Positions 1 to 8,991 of a DNA stretch of 44,755 bases are shown one piece after another. The stretch is from assembly GCA_905235905.1 (NCBI GenBank), contig CAJONO010000166.1, forward strand, positions 1 through 44,755, written 5' to 3'. The notes beneath the pieces are model-generated. The model saw only the letters and a list, made by a program, of their open reading frames with translations, did not search any database and was not told the DNA's origin. The stretch is from an uncultured Prevotella sp. (GTDB lineage Bacteria; Bacteroidota; Bacteroidia; Bacteroidales; Bacteroidaceae). The first letter of the stretch is position 1. The number at the start of each line of letters is the position of its first letter. Both the position numbers and the translations under genes were made by a program.

Positions 1-60
1 GTTGTAATGTTGTAATGTTGTATCAAACATTTGCGAGGTGGCCACCTCGCCTTGCAAACA
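1..60. repeat. TTGTAATG tandem repeat and 18-bp palindrome
   Basis: The window opens with tandem copies of TTGTAATG (1-22), followed by a perfect 18-bp palindrome at 33-50, gcgaggtggccacctcgc. No T-run follows the palindrome, so a terminator is not supported. The motif resembles the TTACAA/TTGTAA units of the array at 44181-44290. Its function is unknown. Confidence 0.5.
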
Positions 61-93
61 TGAGTATTAACCTATTAATAAAAAAAAGAACGT

Positions 94-177
94 ATGGAAA
101 TTATCTGTCGAATAACCGACCAACAGGCGCTACAGGAGCGCGAGTACGCCACACAGCAGGGCAGCGTGGAGAAGTAG
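94..177 (+). CDS. possible 27-codon ORF or gene remnant
   Basis: An ATG at 94 opens a 27-codon frame starting MEIICRITDQ and ending in TAG. An A-rich stretch with a weak AAGAA precedes it. The composition looks coding (charged and glutamine-rich), but nothing similar continues past the stop. It could be the 5' remnant of a decayed gene or chance. The rest of the 1-438 gap holds only a short Prevotella-type repeat (a stretch like ccgcgtaatctgtgg near 328-345) and poly-T runs. Confidence 0.15.
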   Translation: MEIICRITDQQALQEREYATQQGSVEK

Positions 178-438
178 CAGGTATACCTTAGGTGTCTTTT
201 TTACCCGAAATCACGCGAAACACCGAAGATTCTGCGGAAAGTGCGAAAATACAACTAAACATTTACAACTTTTACGAGGTGACGCAATCCCGAAGTCAGG
301 AAACGGTTTTTTTTCTGTATCCGTCCAATCCGCGTAATCTGTGGTAGAAAAGAACTTGCGGAAGCTGAATTTTTGATTAAAGGACATCGTTTTTTGCTTT
401 TTTTCGTCCCGACAGATGGCTGTTTCATTTTTTTTGTG

Positions 439-446
439 TAAGTTTG
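439..446 (+). promoter_or_regulatory. Bacteroidota -7 element TAAGTTTG
   Basis: TAAGTTTG matches the TAnnTTTG -7 consensus and lies 33 bp before the ATG at 480. No clear -33 TTG is seen. The leader is A-rich, as is usual for translation starts in this phylum. Confidence 0.55.
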
Positions 447-479
447 CAGTCGTGTAATCAAAAAAAACTACTTAAAAAA

Positions 480-3026
480 ATGAATGGAAGATTATTCTGC
501 TCAGCGCTCTTTATGGCTGCAACCGTGAACTTGTCTGCCCAGAACACGCCAACGAGCCAAATGGAACTGCTCGACAGGGGCGTGGTGGCCTTGCCCAACG
601 GCTCTGGCAGCGGCAACTTCGTAAGCTGGCGCTTCTTGGGGACTGACAATGAGGACAACACCCGTTTCGACGTCGTCCGCAACGGCACTACCATTGCCAC
701 CAATCTTTATAAGACCAACTACAAAGATGCCAGTGGTGCAAAAGGAGCTTCCTACCAAGTGGTGACGAAGGTCGACGGCCTGCCCGCAGACACGAGCAAG
801 GCCGTGAAGGCATGGACGCTCGTCTACAATCCCGTCCGGCTCAACCGTCCTGCCTCAGGCATTACCAAGCCCTACTCTACTACCATCAACAGCGAGTCTG
901 TTTCCTATCCCAATGGCCAGGAGTATGACTACAGTCCCAACGACATGTCGGTGGGCGACGTCGATGGCGACGGGCAGTATGAGCTTTTTGTGAAGTGGGA
1001 TCCCTCGAACTCGAAGGACAACTCGCAAAACGGCGTCACGGGCATCGTCTACATTGACTGCTACAAGCTGTGCTACGACGGGACGGAAGTGGCTGCCGAC
1101 GGCAGCGCCGTGAAATGCAAGATGCTTTGGCGCATAGACCTGGGCAGGAATATCCGCGCCGGTGCCCACTACACGCAGTTTATGGTCTATGACTTCGACG
1201 GCGACGGCCGTGCGGAGCTTGTTTGCAAAACGGCGCCTGGCTCGAAAGACGGGGAGGGGAACTACGTGAACCAGGCGGCTACCGACGGGCTGATAAGGGC
1301 TGCCAGCAACACTAAGGACTGGGTGAGCGAGGGTGCCGGCCGCATTAATGGCGGGCAGGAGTACCTGACCGTGTTCAGCGGCCTCACGGGTAAGGCCCTC
1401 CACACCATAGCCTATTATCCCAACCGCAATGCCAAGGCTGAACTGAGCGAGGCGGAAGGCACCTTCAACTGGGGAGGCAGCAGCAAGACCGACAAGGGCA
1501 ACTATGGCAACCGCGGCGAGCGCTATCTGGCGGCGGTGGCCTGTCTCGACGGTCCCGGCAAGCCGGCCAGCGGCATTTTCTGTCGCGGCTACTATACCTT
1601 CGCCTATATCTGGGCCGTCGACTTCGACGGTGAGCGGCTGCGCCCCCGATGGCTCCATTCCTCGGCGGCTACGACCAACTATAGTGTCACTACATGGGAT
1701 GCGGGCGGCAAGGCATCGACCAAGAGCTACGTGGGCTGCAAGCCCACCGGCGGCAGTGGCAGCGGCACGATGTATGGCAACGGCAACCATAATCTGTCGG
1801 TGGCCGATGTCGACGGCGACGGCTGCGACGAGATTGTATGGGGGTCGGGTGCTGTCGACGACAACGGGCGCCTGCTCTATGGCACGGGCTTCGGCCATGG
1901 CGATGCCATCCATCTGGCCGACCACAATCCTGATCGCCCTGGCCTGGAGGTGTTCCAGGTGCATGAGGAAAAGGGCACTTACGCCTGGGACCTGCACGAT
2001 GCCGCCACCGGCGAGGTCTTGCTGAAAGGCGGCCCGGAGGGTGTCGACAACGGGCGCGGCATAGCGGGACAGTTTGACGGCAACGTGCGAGGCTCGCTGT
2101 TCTGGTCGAGCAGCGACGGCAGTGCCCGCAGCGCCATCACGGGCAGCGCCGTGTCGGCCAGTCACGGCTCTACTAACTTCCGCATCTATTGGGACAGCGA
2201 CCTGCAGGAGGAGCTCTTCGACGGTGGCAAGATAGACAAATGGAACGGCAACGGCACTGCCCGACTCTACCTGAACTCGAAGAATCTTTACGACTACAAC
2301 TCGTCGAGCACCTGCAACGGCACGAAGTCGACTCCCTGCCTGCAAGCCGACATCCTGGGCGACTGGCGCGAGGAAATCATCCTGTGGTCGACGACCGACA
2401 ACGCCACCATCAACATCTTTACGACCAATACTGAGAGTCCCTACCGTGTGCCCACGCTGATGCACGACCACACCTACCGCATGGCCGTCTGCTGGCAGAA
2501 CACGGCCTATAACCAGCCGCCGCACTTGGGCTATTACCTGCCCGATGCCATGATGCCCCGCATCGTCAACGACAAGAAGGAGGTCGACGTGGTCGTAGGC
2601 GACTCGCTCTTCTACACCGCCAGCACCCGCTACTGCAGCATTATCTCGAACCCAAAATACGTGCTGCCCGACGGCACACAGAAGACGGGGCTGCCCGACA
2701 GCATCAGGCGCAGTACTGACTACACTAACCACACGCTCAGCTTCGAGGGCTATTTCACCAACCCCTGCACTTACAAGTTCGTCATCAACCTCACGGGTCT
2801 GAACAAGGAGAAGGTTACGGATACCATCGTGGTGAACGCTCTTGTCAGTCCGTCGGGCATAGAGGATGTTGCGACTGCCATAACCGCCATTCCGCAAACG
2901 CTCATTTACGATGCTTTTGGCCGCCTGCTGCCTTTCCATGACAAGCGCCAACTGCCTCGCGGTCTCTACGTCATACGCGAAACAACTGCCCAAGGAGTCG
3001 TCACGAAGAAGGTTGCAAGCAAGTAA
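480..3026 (+). CDS. secreted rhamnogalacturonan lyase, PL11 family
   Basis: An 848-residue secreted enzyme predicted to cleave the rhamnose-galacturonate backbone of rhamnogalacturonan I by beta-elimination. The ATG at 480 gives a clean signal peptide (MNGRLFCSALF...LSAQ, about 21 residues); a TTG at 444 overlaps the promoter element and is rejected. An N-terminal beta domain is followed by a beta-propeller-like body with acidic calcium-type loops such as DVDGDGQYELFVKWD (about residue 158), DFDGDGRAELVCK and DVDGDGCDEIVWG, and ADILGDWREEI and HDHTYR (about residue 662) motifs typical of YesW/YesX-like PL11 lyases. The last 40 residues (YDAFGRLLP...GLYVIRE...KKVASK) resemble a type IX secretion sorting domain. 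It overlaps the next gene by one base (TAATG). CE12 and GH106 enzymes for the same substrate lie 5-9 kb downstream. No SusC/D pair is present. Confidence 0.88.
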   Translation: MNGRLFCSALFMAATVNLSAQNTPTSQMELLDRGVVALPNGSGSGNFVSWRFLGTDNEDNTRFDVVRNGTTIATNLYKTNYKDASGAKGASYQVVTKVDGLPADTSKAVKAWTLVYNPVRLNRPASGITKPYSTTINSESVSYPNGQEYDYSPNDMSVGDVDGDGQYELFVKWDPSNSKDNSQNGVTGIVYIDCYKLCYDGTEVAADGSAVKCKMLWRIDLGRNIRAGAHYTQFMVYDFDGDGRAELVCKTAPGSKDGEGNYVNQAATDGLIRAASNTKDWVSEGAGRINGGQEYLTVFSGLTGKALHTIAYYPNRNAKAELSEAEGTFNWGGSSKTDKGNYGNRGERYLAAVACLDGPGKPASGIFCRGYYTFAYIWAVDFDGERLRPRWLHSSAATTNYSVTTWDAGGKASTKSYVGCKPTGGSGSGTMYGNGNHNLSVADVDGDGCDEIVWGSGAVDDNGRLLYGTGFGHGDAIHLADHNPDRPGLEVFQVHEEKGTYAWDLHDAATGEVLLKGGPEGVDNGRGIAGQFDGNVRGSLFWSSSDGSARSAITGSAVSASHGSTNFRIYWDSDLQEELFDGGKIDKWNGNGTARLYLNSKNLYDYNSSSTCNGTKSTPCLQADILGDWREEIILWSTTDNATINIFTTNTESPYRVPTLMHDHTYRMAVCWQNTAYNQPPHLGYYLPDAMMPRIVNDKKEVDVVVGDSLFYTASTRYCSIISNPKYVLPDGTQKTGLPDSIRRSTDYTNHTLSFEGYFTNPCTYKFVINLTGLNKEKVTDTIVVNALVSPSGIEDVATAITAIPQTLIYDAFGRLLPFHDKRQLPRGLYVIRETTAQGVVTKKVASK

Positions 3027-3799
3027 TGAAAACCCTGCATAGAAACGACCTGAAAGGCCATATTAGCAAGAACCAGATAAAGTTCATACGGCAGCTGGAG
3101 TTGAAGAAGTTTCGCCAGCGCGAAGGTCTGTTCGTGGCCGAAGGGCCGAAGGTTGTGGGCGACTTGCTCGACTGCGGGTGGAAACCTCGCCAGCTCTTTG
3201 CCACCGATGCGTGGACGGGACAGAACGAGGCCATTCGAGTGAGCGACGACGAACTGCGGAAAATCAGTTTTCTGCAGCATCCCCAACAGGTGCTGGCTCT
3301 TTTCCCCACCCCCCACGACCATTCAGAAGCACAGCCATCGCTACTCGAGAGCCACTCCTCCCAACGGCTCTTTCTGGCTCTCGACGGCATTCAGGACCCC
3401 GGCAACTTGGGCACCATCATCCGCATTGCCGACTGGTTTGGCATTGCAACCGTGTTCTGCTCTTACGAGACGGCCGACGCCTGGAACCCGAAAGTGGTGC
3501 AGGCAACGATGGGCAGCATTGCAAGGGTGAAAGTCTGCTATGTCAACATGGAAGAACTGCTCCGCAACACCACCCTACCCGTCTACGGTACTCTGCTCGA
3601 CGGTGACAGCATCTACGGGCAGCAATTAAGCAGCGAGGGCATCATCGTCATGGGCAATGAAGGCAACGGCATTTCGCCAAGCGTTCGCCAGCTTGTGGGC
3701 CACAGGCTACTCATTCCTGCATTTGGCAGGGGTGCCGAGAGCCTCAACGTGGCCATCGCCACCGCCATTGTCTGCTCCGAATTCAGGCGCAGGCAATGA
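3026..3799 (+). CDS. TrmH/SpoU-family RNA 2'-O-methyltransferase
   Basis: A 257-residue SPOUT-class methyltransferase expected to use S-adenosylmethionine to methylate a ribose in rRNA or tRNA. An N-terminal substrate-binding segment (ISKNQIKFIRQLELKKFR, then VAEGPKVV) is followed by the knotted SpoU domain. Motif 1 is DGIQDPGNLGTIIRIADW (about 120), motif 2 is GNEGNGIS (about 211) and motif 3 is RGAESLNVAIATAI (about 234). The length fits RlmB/TrmH-type proteins, but the exact target nucleotide cannot be read from sequence. The start codon overlaps the lyase stop (TAATG), suggesting translational coupling. It converges with the penicillin-binding protein gene across a 10-bp gap. Confidence 0.9.
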   Translation: MKTLHRNDLKGHISKNQIKFIRQLELKKFRQREGLFVAEGPKVVGDLLDCGWKPRQLFATDAWTGQNEAIRVSDDELRKISFLQHPQQVLALFPTPHDHSEAQPSLLESHSSQRLFLALDGIQDPGNLGTIIRIADWFGIATVFCSYETADAWNPKVVQATMGSIARVKVCYVNMEELLRNTTLPVYGTLLDGDSIYGQQLSSEGIIVMGNEGNGISPSVRQLVGHRLLIPAFGRGAESLNVAIATAIVCSEFRRRQ

Positions 3800-3809
3800 C
3801 GCGTCTCTC

Positions 3810-6131
3810 TTACTCGAAAACTTCTTCTACGGGTATTCCCTCCTCAAGCTCGTCATCGCCGGAAAGACTGCCGGCACAGGGGTCAAAGATTTCGGGTATG
3901 TCGAAGTGCTCGTCCTGACTGTAGCCCAGCTGCGTGTCTTTATAGACCTTCTGCATATAGTAGGCGAAAATGGGTAGTGCCATTGTTGCGCCCTGCCCCA
4001 TCGACATGTTGTTGAAGTGGATGTCGCGGTCGTCGCCACCCACCCAGCAGCCGCTCACTAAGCGTGGCGAAAGCCCCATGAACCAGGCATCGCTGTTGTT
4101 GTTGGTAGTGCCCGTCTTTCCTCCCAGCTCGGCCGTAAGACCGTAGCGGAAGCGCAAGCGTCCCGCCGTGCCGCCATCGACGACAGCCTTGAGCATATAG
4201 AGCATCTTGTGGGCGCTGGCGTCGCTGATCACCTCGTTCATGCGCGGCTCGAAATGGGCCACCTCATTGCCCTCATTGTCGACGATACGAGTGACGTACA
4301 TGGGGGCCACCCTGATGCCATGATTGACAAAAGCGGTATAGGCCGACACCATTTCCTGAACGGTGATGTCGCACGGCCCCAGACACAGTGCCATCGACGG
4401 GTGTATCTCGGGATTGCGAATACCGTATTCGTGGAGCAGGTCGACAAAGTGCTGCGGATTCAGCCGTGACATGAGATAGGCCGAAATCCAGTTGTTCGAC
4501 TGCTGTAGTCCCCATTTCAGCGTGACCATCTCGCCATAGCGCGACCGACTGCCGTTGCGCGGCGTCCAGGGATGACCTGCCACCATATAGGTTTGCTGCA
4601 CGTTGGGAGCCTGGTCGCAAGGAGTCATGCCGTCTTCCATGGCCAGCGAATAGAGGAAAGGCTTGATGGTCGAGCCCACCTGTCGGCGGCCCTCGGTAGC
4701 CATATCATAGGCAAAATGGGTGAAATCGAGACCGCCCACGTAGGCCTTCACATGGCCATCCTGCGGACACATGCTGAAGAAGCCAGTGCGCAGGAAGGAC
4801 TTCAGATAGCGGATGGAGTCGAGTGGCGTCATGACCGTATCGACATCGCCATGGTATGTAAACACCTGCATGTCGGTCGGGGTTTGGAATGCCTTCCTGA
4901 TTGCCTCGTCGGTAGCACCGGCATTCTTCATGATGCGATAGCGGTCGCTTTGCCGCATGGAACGCTCCAGAATCTGATTGACCTGCTCGGCACCAAGGTC
5001 GCTATAAGGGAAGTTGCGCTTGCTCTTACGGCTCTTGTCGAACTCTGGCTGTAGGAACTTCACCACATGACTAAAGCACGACTGCTCGGCATAGCGCTGC
5101 ATGCGCGAATCGACGGTGGTATAGACCTTTAGTCCGTCGGTATAGAGGTTGTATAGTTCACCATCGCGACGACGGTTCTTGTTGCACCAGCCGAACAGGG
5201 GATCCTGCTCCCATGCCAGAGAGTCCATGAAGTACTTGACGTATCCCCATGAGGGATAGTCTTTCCGAACGGGTTTCTTCGCCATCATGTAGCGGCGCAG
5301 GAAATCGCGGAAGTAGGTAGCGATGCCTTCCTTATGGTCGGCCACGTGGAAATGGAGTTCCATTGGCGTGGCCACACAACTATCGTACTGCTCCTTCGTA
5401 ATATAATCGCAACGCAGCATCTGACCCAGCACCACATTGCGACGGCTGAGCGACCGTTCCTTGAACCTTACAGGGTTAAAGTAGCTTGGATTCTTACACA
5501 AGCCTATGAGCGTGGCGCTCTCACAGATATTGAGGTCGGCAGGCTCTTTCGAGAAATAGGTGTTGGCTGCAGTCTTGATGCCTACTGCGTTATGCAGGAA
5601 ATCGAAATAATTCAGATAGAGCGTGATAATCTCATCCTTGGTATAGTTGCGTTCCAGCTCTACGGCAATCACCCATTCTATAGGCTTCTGCATGGCTCGC
5701 TCAGTGGAATTATGAGCCACGTCGGTATAGAGCTGCTTGGCCAGCTGCTGCGTAATCGTCGACCCGCCGCCAGCCGACTTCTGCCCCATGATGCCGCGTT
5801 TCACCACAGCGCGTACCAAGGCAAGGAAATCGATGCCAGAATGATCGTAGAAGCGCTCGTCCTCAGTAGCCACCAAGGCCTTTACCAACCAAGGCGACAG
5901 CTTGGAATAGTCGACCATTACACGGTTCTCACGACTCATGCTCCACGTGCCAATCATCTTCCCGTCACTGGAATAGACCTGAGTGGCAAAACGGTTAATG
6001 GGGTTCTGCAAGTCTTCGATAGGCGGCAGATGCCCAATATAGCCGTTAGCAATACCCCAAAAACCGGCACCGATAGCCAGCACGGTAATGGCAAGAAGCG
6101 TCCATAAAAAGCGAACAAATAGTTTTCTCAT
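3810..6131 (-). CDS. mrcA: class A penicillin-binding protein 1A
   Basis: A 773-residue bifunctional peptidoglycan synthase anchored in the inner membrane by one N-terminal segment (about residues 8-28). The glycosyltransferase domain (GT51) shows EDERFYDH (90-97, with the catalytic Glu) and [14 protein letters not shown] (121-134). The transpeptidase domain has the SxxK motif in GSTIKPF (about 486-489), SNN (about 544) and KTGT (about 671), so all catalytic motifs are present. The C-terminal tail is short and acidic. The start ATG follows a Bacteroidota -7 element at 6157-6164. It is transcribed divergently from pyrB. The length matches the family. Confidence 0.93.
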   Translation of the reverse strand: MRKLFVRFLWTLLAITVLAIGAGFWGIANGYIGHLPPIEDLQNPINRFATQVYSSDGKMIGTWSMSRENRVMVDYSKLSPWLVKALVATEDERFYDHSGIDFLALVRAVVKRGIMGQKSAGGGSTITQQLAKQLYTDVAHNSTERAMQKPIEWVIAVELERNYTKDEIITLYLNYFDFLHNAVGIKTAANTYFSKEPADLNICESATLIGLCKNPSYFNPVRFKERSLSRRNVVLGQMLRCDYITKEQYDSCVATPMELHFHVADHKEGIATYFRDFLRRYMMAKKPVRKDYPSWGYVKYFMDSLAWEQDPLFGWCNKNRRRDGELYNLYTDGLKVYTTVDSRMQRYAEQSCFSHVVKFLQPEFDKSRKSKRNFPYSDLGAEQVNQILERSMRQSDRYRIMKNAGATDEAIRKAFQTPTDMQVFTYHGDVDTVMTPLDSIRYLKSFLRTGFFSMCPQDGHVKAYVGGLDFTHFAYDMATEGRRQVGSTIKPFLYSLAMEDGMTPCDQAPNVQQTYMVAGHPWTPRNGSRSRYGEMVTLKWGLQQSNNWISAYLMSRLNPQHFVDLLHEYGIRNPEIHPSMALCLGPCDITVQEMVSAYTAFVNHGIRVAPMYVTRIVDNEGNEVAHFEPRMNEVISDASAHKMLYMLKAVVDGGTAGRLRFRYGLTAELGGKTGTTNNNSDAWFMGLSPRLVSGCWVGGDDRDIHFNNMSMGQGATMALPIFAYYMQKVYKDTQLGYSQDEHFDIPEIFDPCAGSLSGDDELEEGIPVEEVFE

Positions 6132-6156
6132 TTCGATTCTATTTCAAATTTGAGTG

Positions 6157-6164
6157 CAAAAATA
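6157..6164 (-). promoter_or_regulatory. -7 element for the PBP1A gene
   Basis: The minus strand reads TATTTTTG, matching TAnnTTTG, 26 bp upstream of the ATG. No convincing -33 TTG is seen at the usual spacing. Confidence 0.5.
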
Positions 6165-6207
6165 CAAATTTCTTGTCAAATATCGCACGTTTATCGAAAA
6201 TATTGTT

Positions 6208-6215
6208 TAATTTTG
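6208..6215 (+). promoter_or_regulatory. -7 element for pyrBI
   Basis: TAATTTTG matches TAnnTTTG, 25 bp before the pyrB ATG at 6240. It supports that start over in-frame upstream codons, which would lie upstream of the expected transcription start. Confidence 0.6.
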
Positions 6216-6239
6216 CAGTCTATAAACACAATCAAACTG

Positions 6240-7184
6240 ATGGAGAAGCATAATTTCGTCACAATTGCCAATCTCACACGTGATAAAATCTTGTATATGA
6301 TCAGGCTCGCTGAAGAGTTTGAAAACCACCCGAACCGTGAGTTGCTCAAGGGGAAGGTGGTGGCCACCCTGTTCTTCGAACCCTCAACCCGCACACGTCT
6401 CAGCTTCGAGACGGCTGCCCAGCGGCTTGGCGCTCGCGTCATTGGCTTTGCCGACCCGAAGGTGACCAGCGGCACGAAAGGAGAGACACTGAAGGACACC
6501 ATTCTGATGGTGGCCAATTATGCCGACGTCATCGTGATGCGGCATTATATCGAGGGGGCAGCCCAATACGCATCGGAGGTGAGCCCCGTGCCTATTATCA
6601 ATGCCGGCGACGGTGCCCACCAGCATCCTTCGCAGTGCATGCTCGACCTCTACAGCATCTACAAGACGCAAGGCTCGCTCGAAAACCTGAACATCTGTCT
6701 GGTGGGCGACCTGAAATATGGTCGTACCGTGCATTCACTCCTAATGGCCATGCGCCACTTCAACCCCACCTTCCAATTCATTGCGCCCAAGGAGCTGCAG
6801 ATGCCCATGGAATACAAACTCTACTGCGACGAGCAAGGCATAAATTATACCGAGCACACGAATTTCGACGAAGAGGTGATAGCCAATGCCGACATATTAT
6901 ATATGACACGCGTACAGAAAGAGCGCTTCAGCGACCTGATGGAATACGAACGGGTGAAGAATGTGTATGTGCTGAATAATGACTTGCTGAAAGGCGTGAA
7001 GAGCAACCTGAAGGTGCTGCACCCTCTTCCCCGCGTCAACGAGATTGCCTACGAGGTCGATGACAATCCGCATGCCTATTACATTCAGCAGGCAGGCAAT
7101 GGGCTATTTGCCCGCGAAGCCATATTCTGCGACGTGCTGGGAATCAGCCTCGAAGATGTGAAAAATGACAAAACAATAATCTGA
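6240..7184 (+). CDS. pyrB: aspartate carbamoyltransferase catalytic chain
   Basis: A 314-residue enzyme that condenses carbamoyl phosphate with L-aspartate to N-carbamoyl-aspartate, the committed step of pyrimidine synthesis, in the cytoplasm. The carbamoyl-phosphate site [12 protein letters not shown] lies at 46-57, with HQHPSQ in the middle of the protein and HPLPRVNEI (about 260) near the C-terminus. The start is the ATG at 6240, 25 bp after the -7 element; the resulting [10 protein letters not shown]-terminus and length fit the family. It is followed after 16 bp by pyrI, so the two chains are probably co-transcribed and form the E. coli-like holoenzyme. Confidence 0.96.
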   Translation: MEKHNFVTIANLTRDKILYMIRLAEEFENHPNRELLKGKVVATLFFEPSTRTRLSFETAAQRLGARVIGFADPKVTSGTKGETLKDTILMVANYADVIVMRHYIEGAAQYASEVSPVPIINAGDGAHQHPSQCMLDLYSIYKTQGSLENLNICLVGDLKYGRTVHSLLMAMRHFNPTFQFIAPKELQMPMEYKLYCDEQGINYTEHTNFDEEVIANADILYMTRVQKERFSDLMEYERVKNVYVLNNDLLKGVKSNLKVLHPLPRVNEIAYEVDDNPHAYYIQQAGNGLFAREAIFCDVLGISLEDVKNDKTII

Positions 7185-7200
7185 CATACTCTTTTTATCT

Positions 7201-7647
7201 ATGCATAAAAACGAAATGCTTGTAGCCGCCATTCAAAACGGCACCGTTATAGACCATATTCCATCGGAGAAAACCTACCAGGTGGCCCAACTTCTTGGAC
7301 TCCACGAGCTACAAACACCCGTAACCATTGGCTATAACTTCCTGTCAAGAAAGCTTGGAAAGAAAGGTATCATCAAGGTGGAGGACAAATTCTTCACCGA
7401 CGAGGAAATATCCCGCCTGTCGGTCTTGGCACCTAACATCGTGCTAAACATTATCAAGGATTTCGAAGTAGTTGAGAAAAAGACAGTTACCACACCGAGA
7501 GAGATTCATGGCATTGTGCGATGCAACAACCCGAAGTGCATCACCAACAACGAGCCTATGAAGACCTTCTTCCATGTATCGGAAGGTACTTTGAAGTGTC
7601 ATTATTGTGAAAAGGAACAAGATATTAATAAGGTGGAACTCGTTTAA
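7201..7647 (+). CDS. pyrI: aspartate carbamoyltransferase regulatory chain
   Basis: A 148-residue regulatory subunit that binds nucleotide effectors in the N-terminal domain and contacts PyrB through a C-terminal zinc domain. All four zinc-ligand cysteines are present (C108, C113, C133, C136, in the pattern CNNPKC...CHYC). Its position 16 bp after pyrB supports a bicistronic operon. It is followed 28 bp later by the CE12 esterase gene with no visible terminator, so read-through into the pectin genes is possible. Confidence 0.96.
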   Translation: MHKNEMLVAAIQNGTVIDHIPSEKTYQVAQLLGLHELQTPVTIGYNFLSRKLGKKGIIKVEDKFFTDEEISRLSVLAPNIVLNIIKDFEVVEKKTVTTPREIHGIVRCNNPKCITNNEPMKTFFHVSEGTLKCHYCEKEQDINKVELV

Positions 7648-7675
7648 AAGACGCTAACCGCAAAAAGCCGCAACG

Positions 7676-8914
7676 ATGAACAGACTATTAGTATTCTTAT
7701 TTGCTGCCGTACCCCTGTCGATTCAGGCACAGACCTGGAGATTTGACCTGACGAAGCCTCAGCCAATCTATTCAGAGGAAACAGGCTATGGGTATGACGT
7801 GCTGCCAGCCCCTGACAAGAAGAGAGATTCCAAGCCTGCCGAGCCTTTCTATTTCTCGGTGAAAGTGCCTGACGGCAACTATCGGGTGAAAGTGACACTG
7901 GGAGGCAAGAAGAACAGCAACACCACAGTTCGTGCCGAAGGCCGACGGTTGCTGATGGACAACATCGAGACCAAGAAGGCCAAGGACACGCTGTCGTATG
8001 AGTTTACCGTGAACAAGCGCTCACCACAAATCAACGAGAAGACCCGCGTCAAGATTAAAGACCGAGAGAAAGACTATCTGGCCTGGGACGAGAAGCTAAC
8101 GTTGGAGTTCAACGGCTTGATGCCTGCAGTGAAGAGTATCTCTATTGAGGCTGTCGACGTACCTACCATTTATCTCTGCGGCAACTCGACCGTCGTCGAC
8201 CAGAACTATGAGCCATGGGCCTCATGGGGGCAGATGATTACCCGTTGGTTTGGCCCGGAGGTGGCCATCTCAAACCATGCTGAAAGCGGATTGACAGCAC
8301 GAACGTTCATTGGCTCGTTCCGGCTCGACAAGATTCTCACCACACTGAAAAAGGGCGACTATGTGTTTGTAGAGTTCGGCCACAACGATGAAAAGGAACA
8401 TAAGCCTGGCGACGGTCCCTGGTATCACTACCAATACCAACTGAAGGTTTTTATTGACCAAGTACGCAAAAAAGGAGCAGAGATTGTGTTCTGCACCCCC
8501 ACTCAGCGTCGCGCTTTCGACAAAGACAAAAAGACGCTGCTAAACACACACGGCGACTTCCCCGCTGCCATGAAAATGGTGGCCGAGAAAGAAAACGTGC
8601 CACTCATCGACCTAAATGCCATGACCAAAGTGTTCTTCGAGACACTGGGATTCGAAGACTCAAAAAGGGCATTGGTGCATTACCCGGAAGAGATGTACGG
8701 ACGCAAGCTGGAAGACAACACCCACTTCAATCCCTTCGGTGCCTACGAAGTGGCCAAGTGTGTGGTGATGGGCATGAAACAACTGAAGCTGCCTATAGTG
8801 AATTATCTGCGCAATGACTGGAAGGACTTCGACCCTGCACAACCCGACGATTGGAAAACATTCAAATGGGTTCCCTCGCGCATTGTGGAAAACACAAAGC
8901 CCGATGGCAACTAA
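7676..8914 (+). CDS. secreted rhamnogalacturonan acetylesterase, CE12/SGNH
   Basis: A 412-residue secreted esterase expected to remove acetyl groups from the galacturonate residues of rhamnogalacturonan I. The signal peptide is MNRLLVFLFAAVPLSIQA. Residues about 20-160 form a beta-rich accessory domain. The SGNH hydrolase follows: block I CGNSTVVD with the nucleophile Ser about 171, GHND with Asn about 237, and the DNTHFNPFG block with Asp about 347 and His about 350. The two-domain layout is typical of Bacteroidales CE12 proteins acting with PL11 and GH106 enzymes. It lies 28 bp after pyrI and 77 bp before the GH106 gene. Confidence 0.87.
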   Translation: MNRLLVFLFAAVPLSIQAQTWRFDLTKPQPIYSEETGYGYDVLPAPDKKRDSKPAEPFYFSVKVPDGNYRVKVTLGGKKNSNTTVRAEGRRLLMDNIETKKAKDTLSYEFTVNKRSPQINEKTRVKIKDREKDYLAWDEKLTLEFNGLMPAVKSISIEAVDVPTIYLCGNSTVVDQNYEPWASWGQMITRWFGPEVAISNHAESGLTARTFIGSFRLDKILTTLKKGDYVFVEFGHNDEKEHKPGDGPWYHYQYQLKVFIDQVRKKGAEIVFCTPTQRRAFDKDKKTLLNTHGDFPAAMKMVAEKENVPLIDLNAMTKVFFETLGFEDSKRALVHYPEEMYGRKLEDNTHFNPFGAYEVAKCVVMGMKQLKLPIVNYLRNDWKDFDPAQPDDWKTFKWVPSRIVENTKPDGN

Positions 8915-8918
8915 GCCT

Positions 8919-8984
8919 GATACTCACAGCAAGTATGCCATTTACTCACAGTAAATACGCTATTTACTCACAGCAAACATATCA
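8919..8984. repeat. three tandem 22-bp repeats
   Basis: Three head-to-tail 22-bp units (8919-8940, 8941-8962, 8963-8984) share the core TACTCACAG, with a partial fourth (tttact) running into the next start codon. They fill almost the whole gap between the CE12 and GH106 genes. This could be a leader or regulator-binding array, or slippage-derived spacer DNA. Confidence 0.8.
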
Positions 8985-8991
8985 TTTACTT

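Noticed and set aside
855..2993. 712-residue open frame on the minus strand opposite the PL11 lyase
   Set aside because: It is the complement of a high-GC coding gene. It has no domain, and the plus strand carries a signal peptide and family motifs.
8851..8991. Upstream start for the GH106 protein
   Set aside because: It overlaps the CE12 gene and would place the signal peptide inside the protein; the ATG at 8992 fits better.
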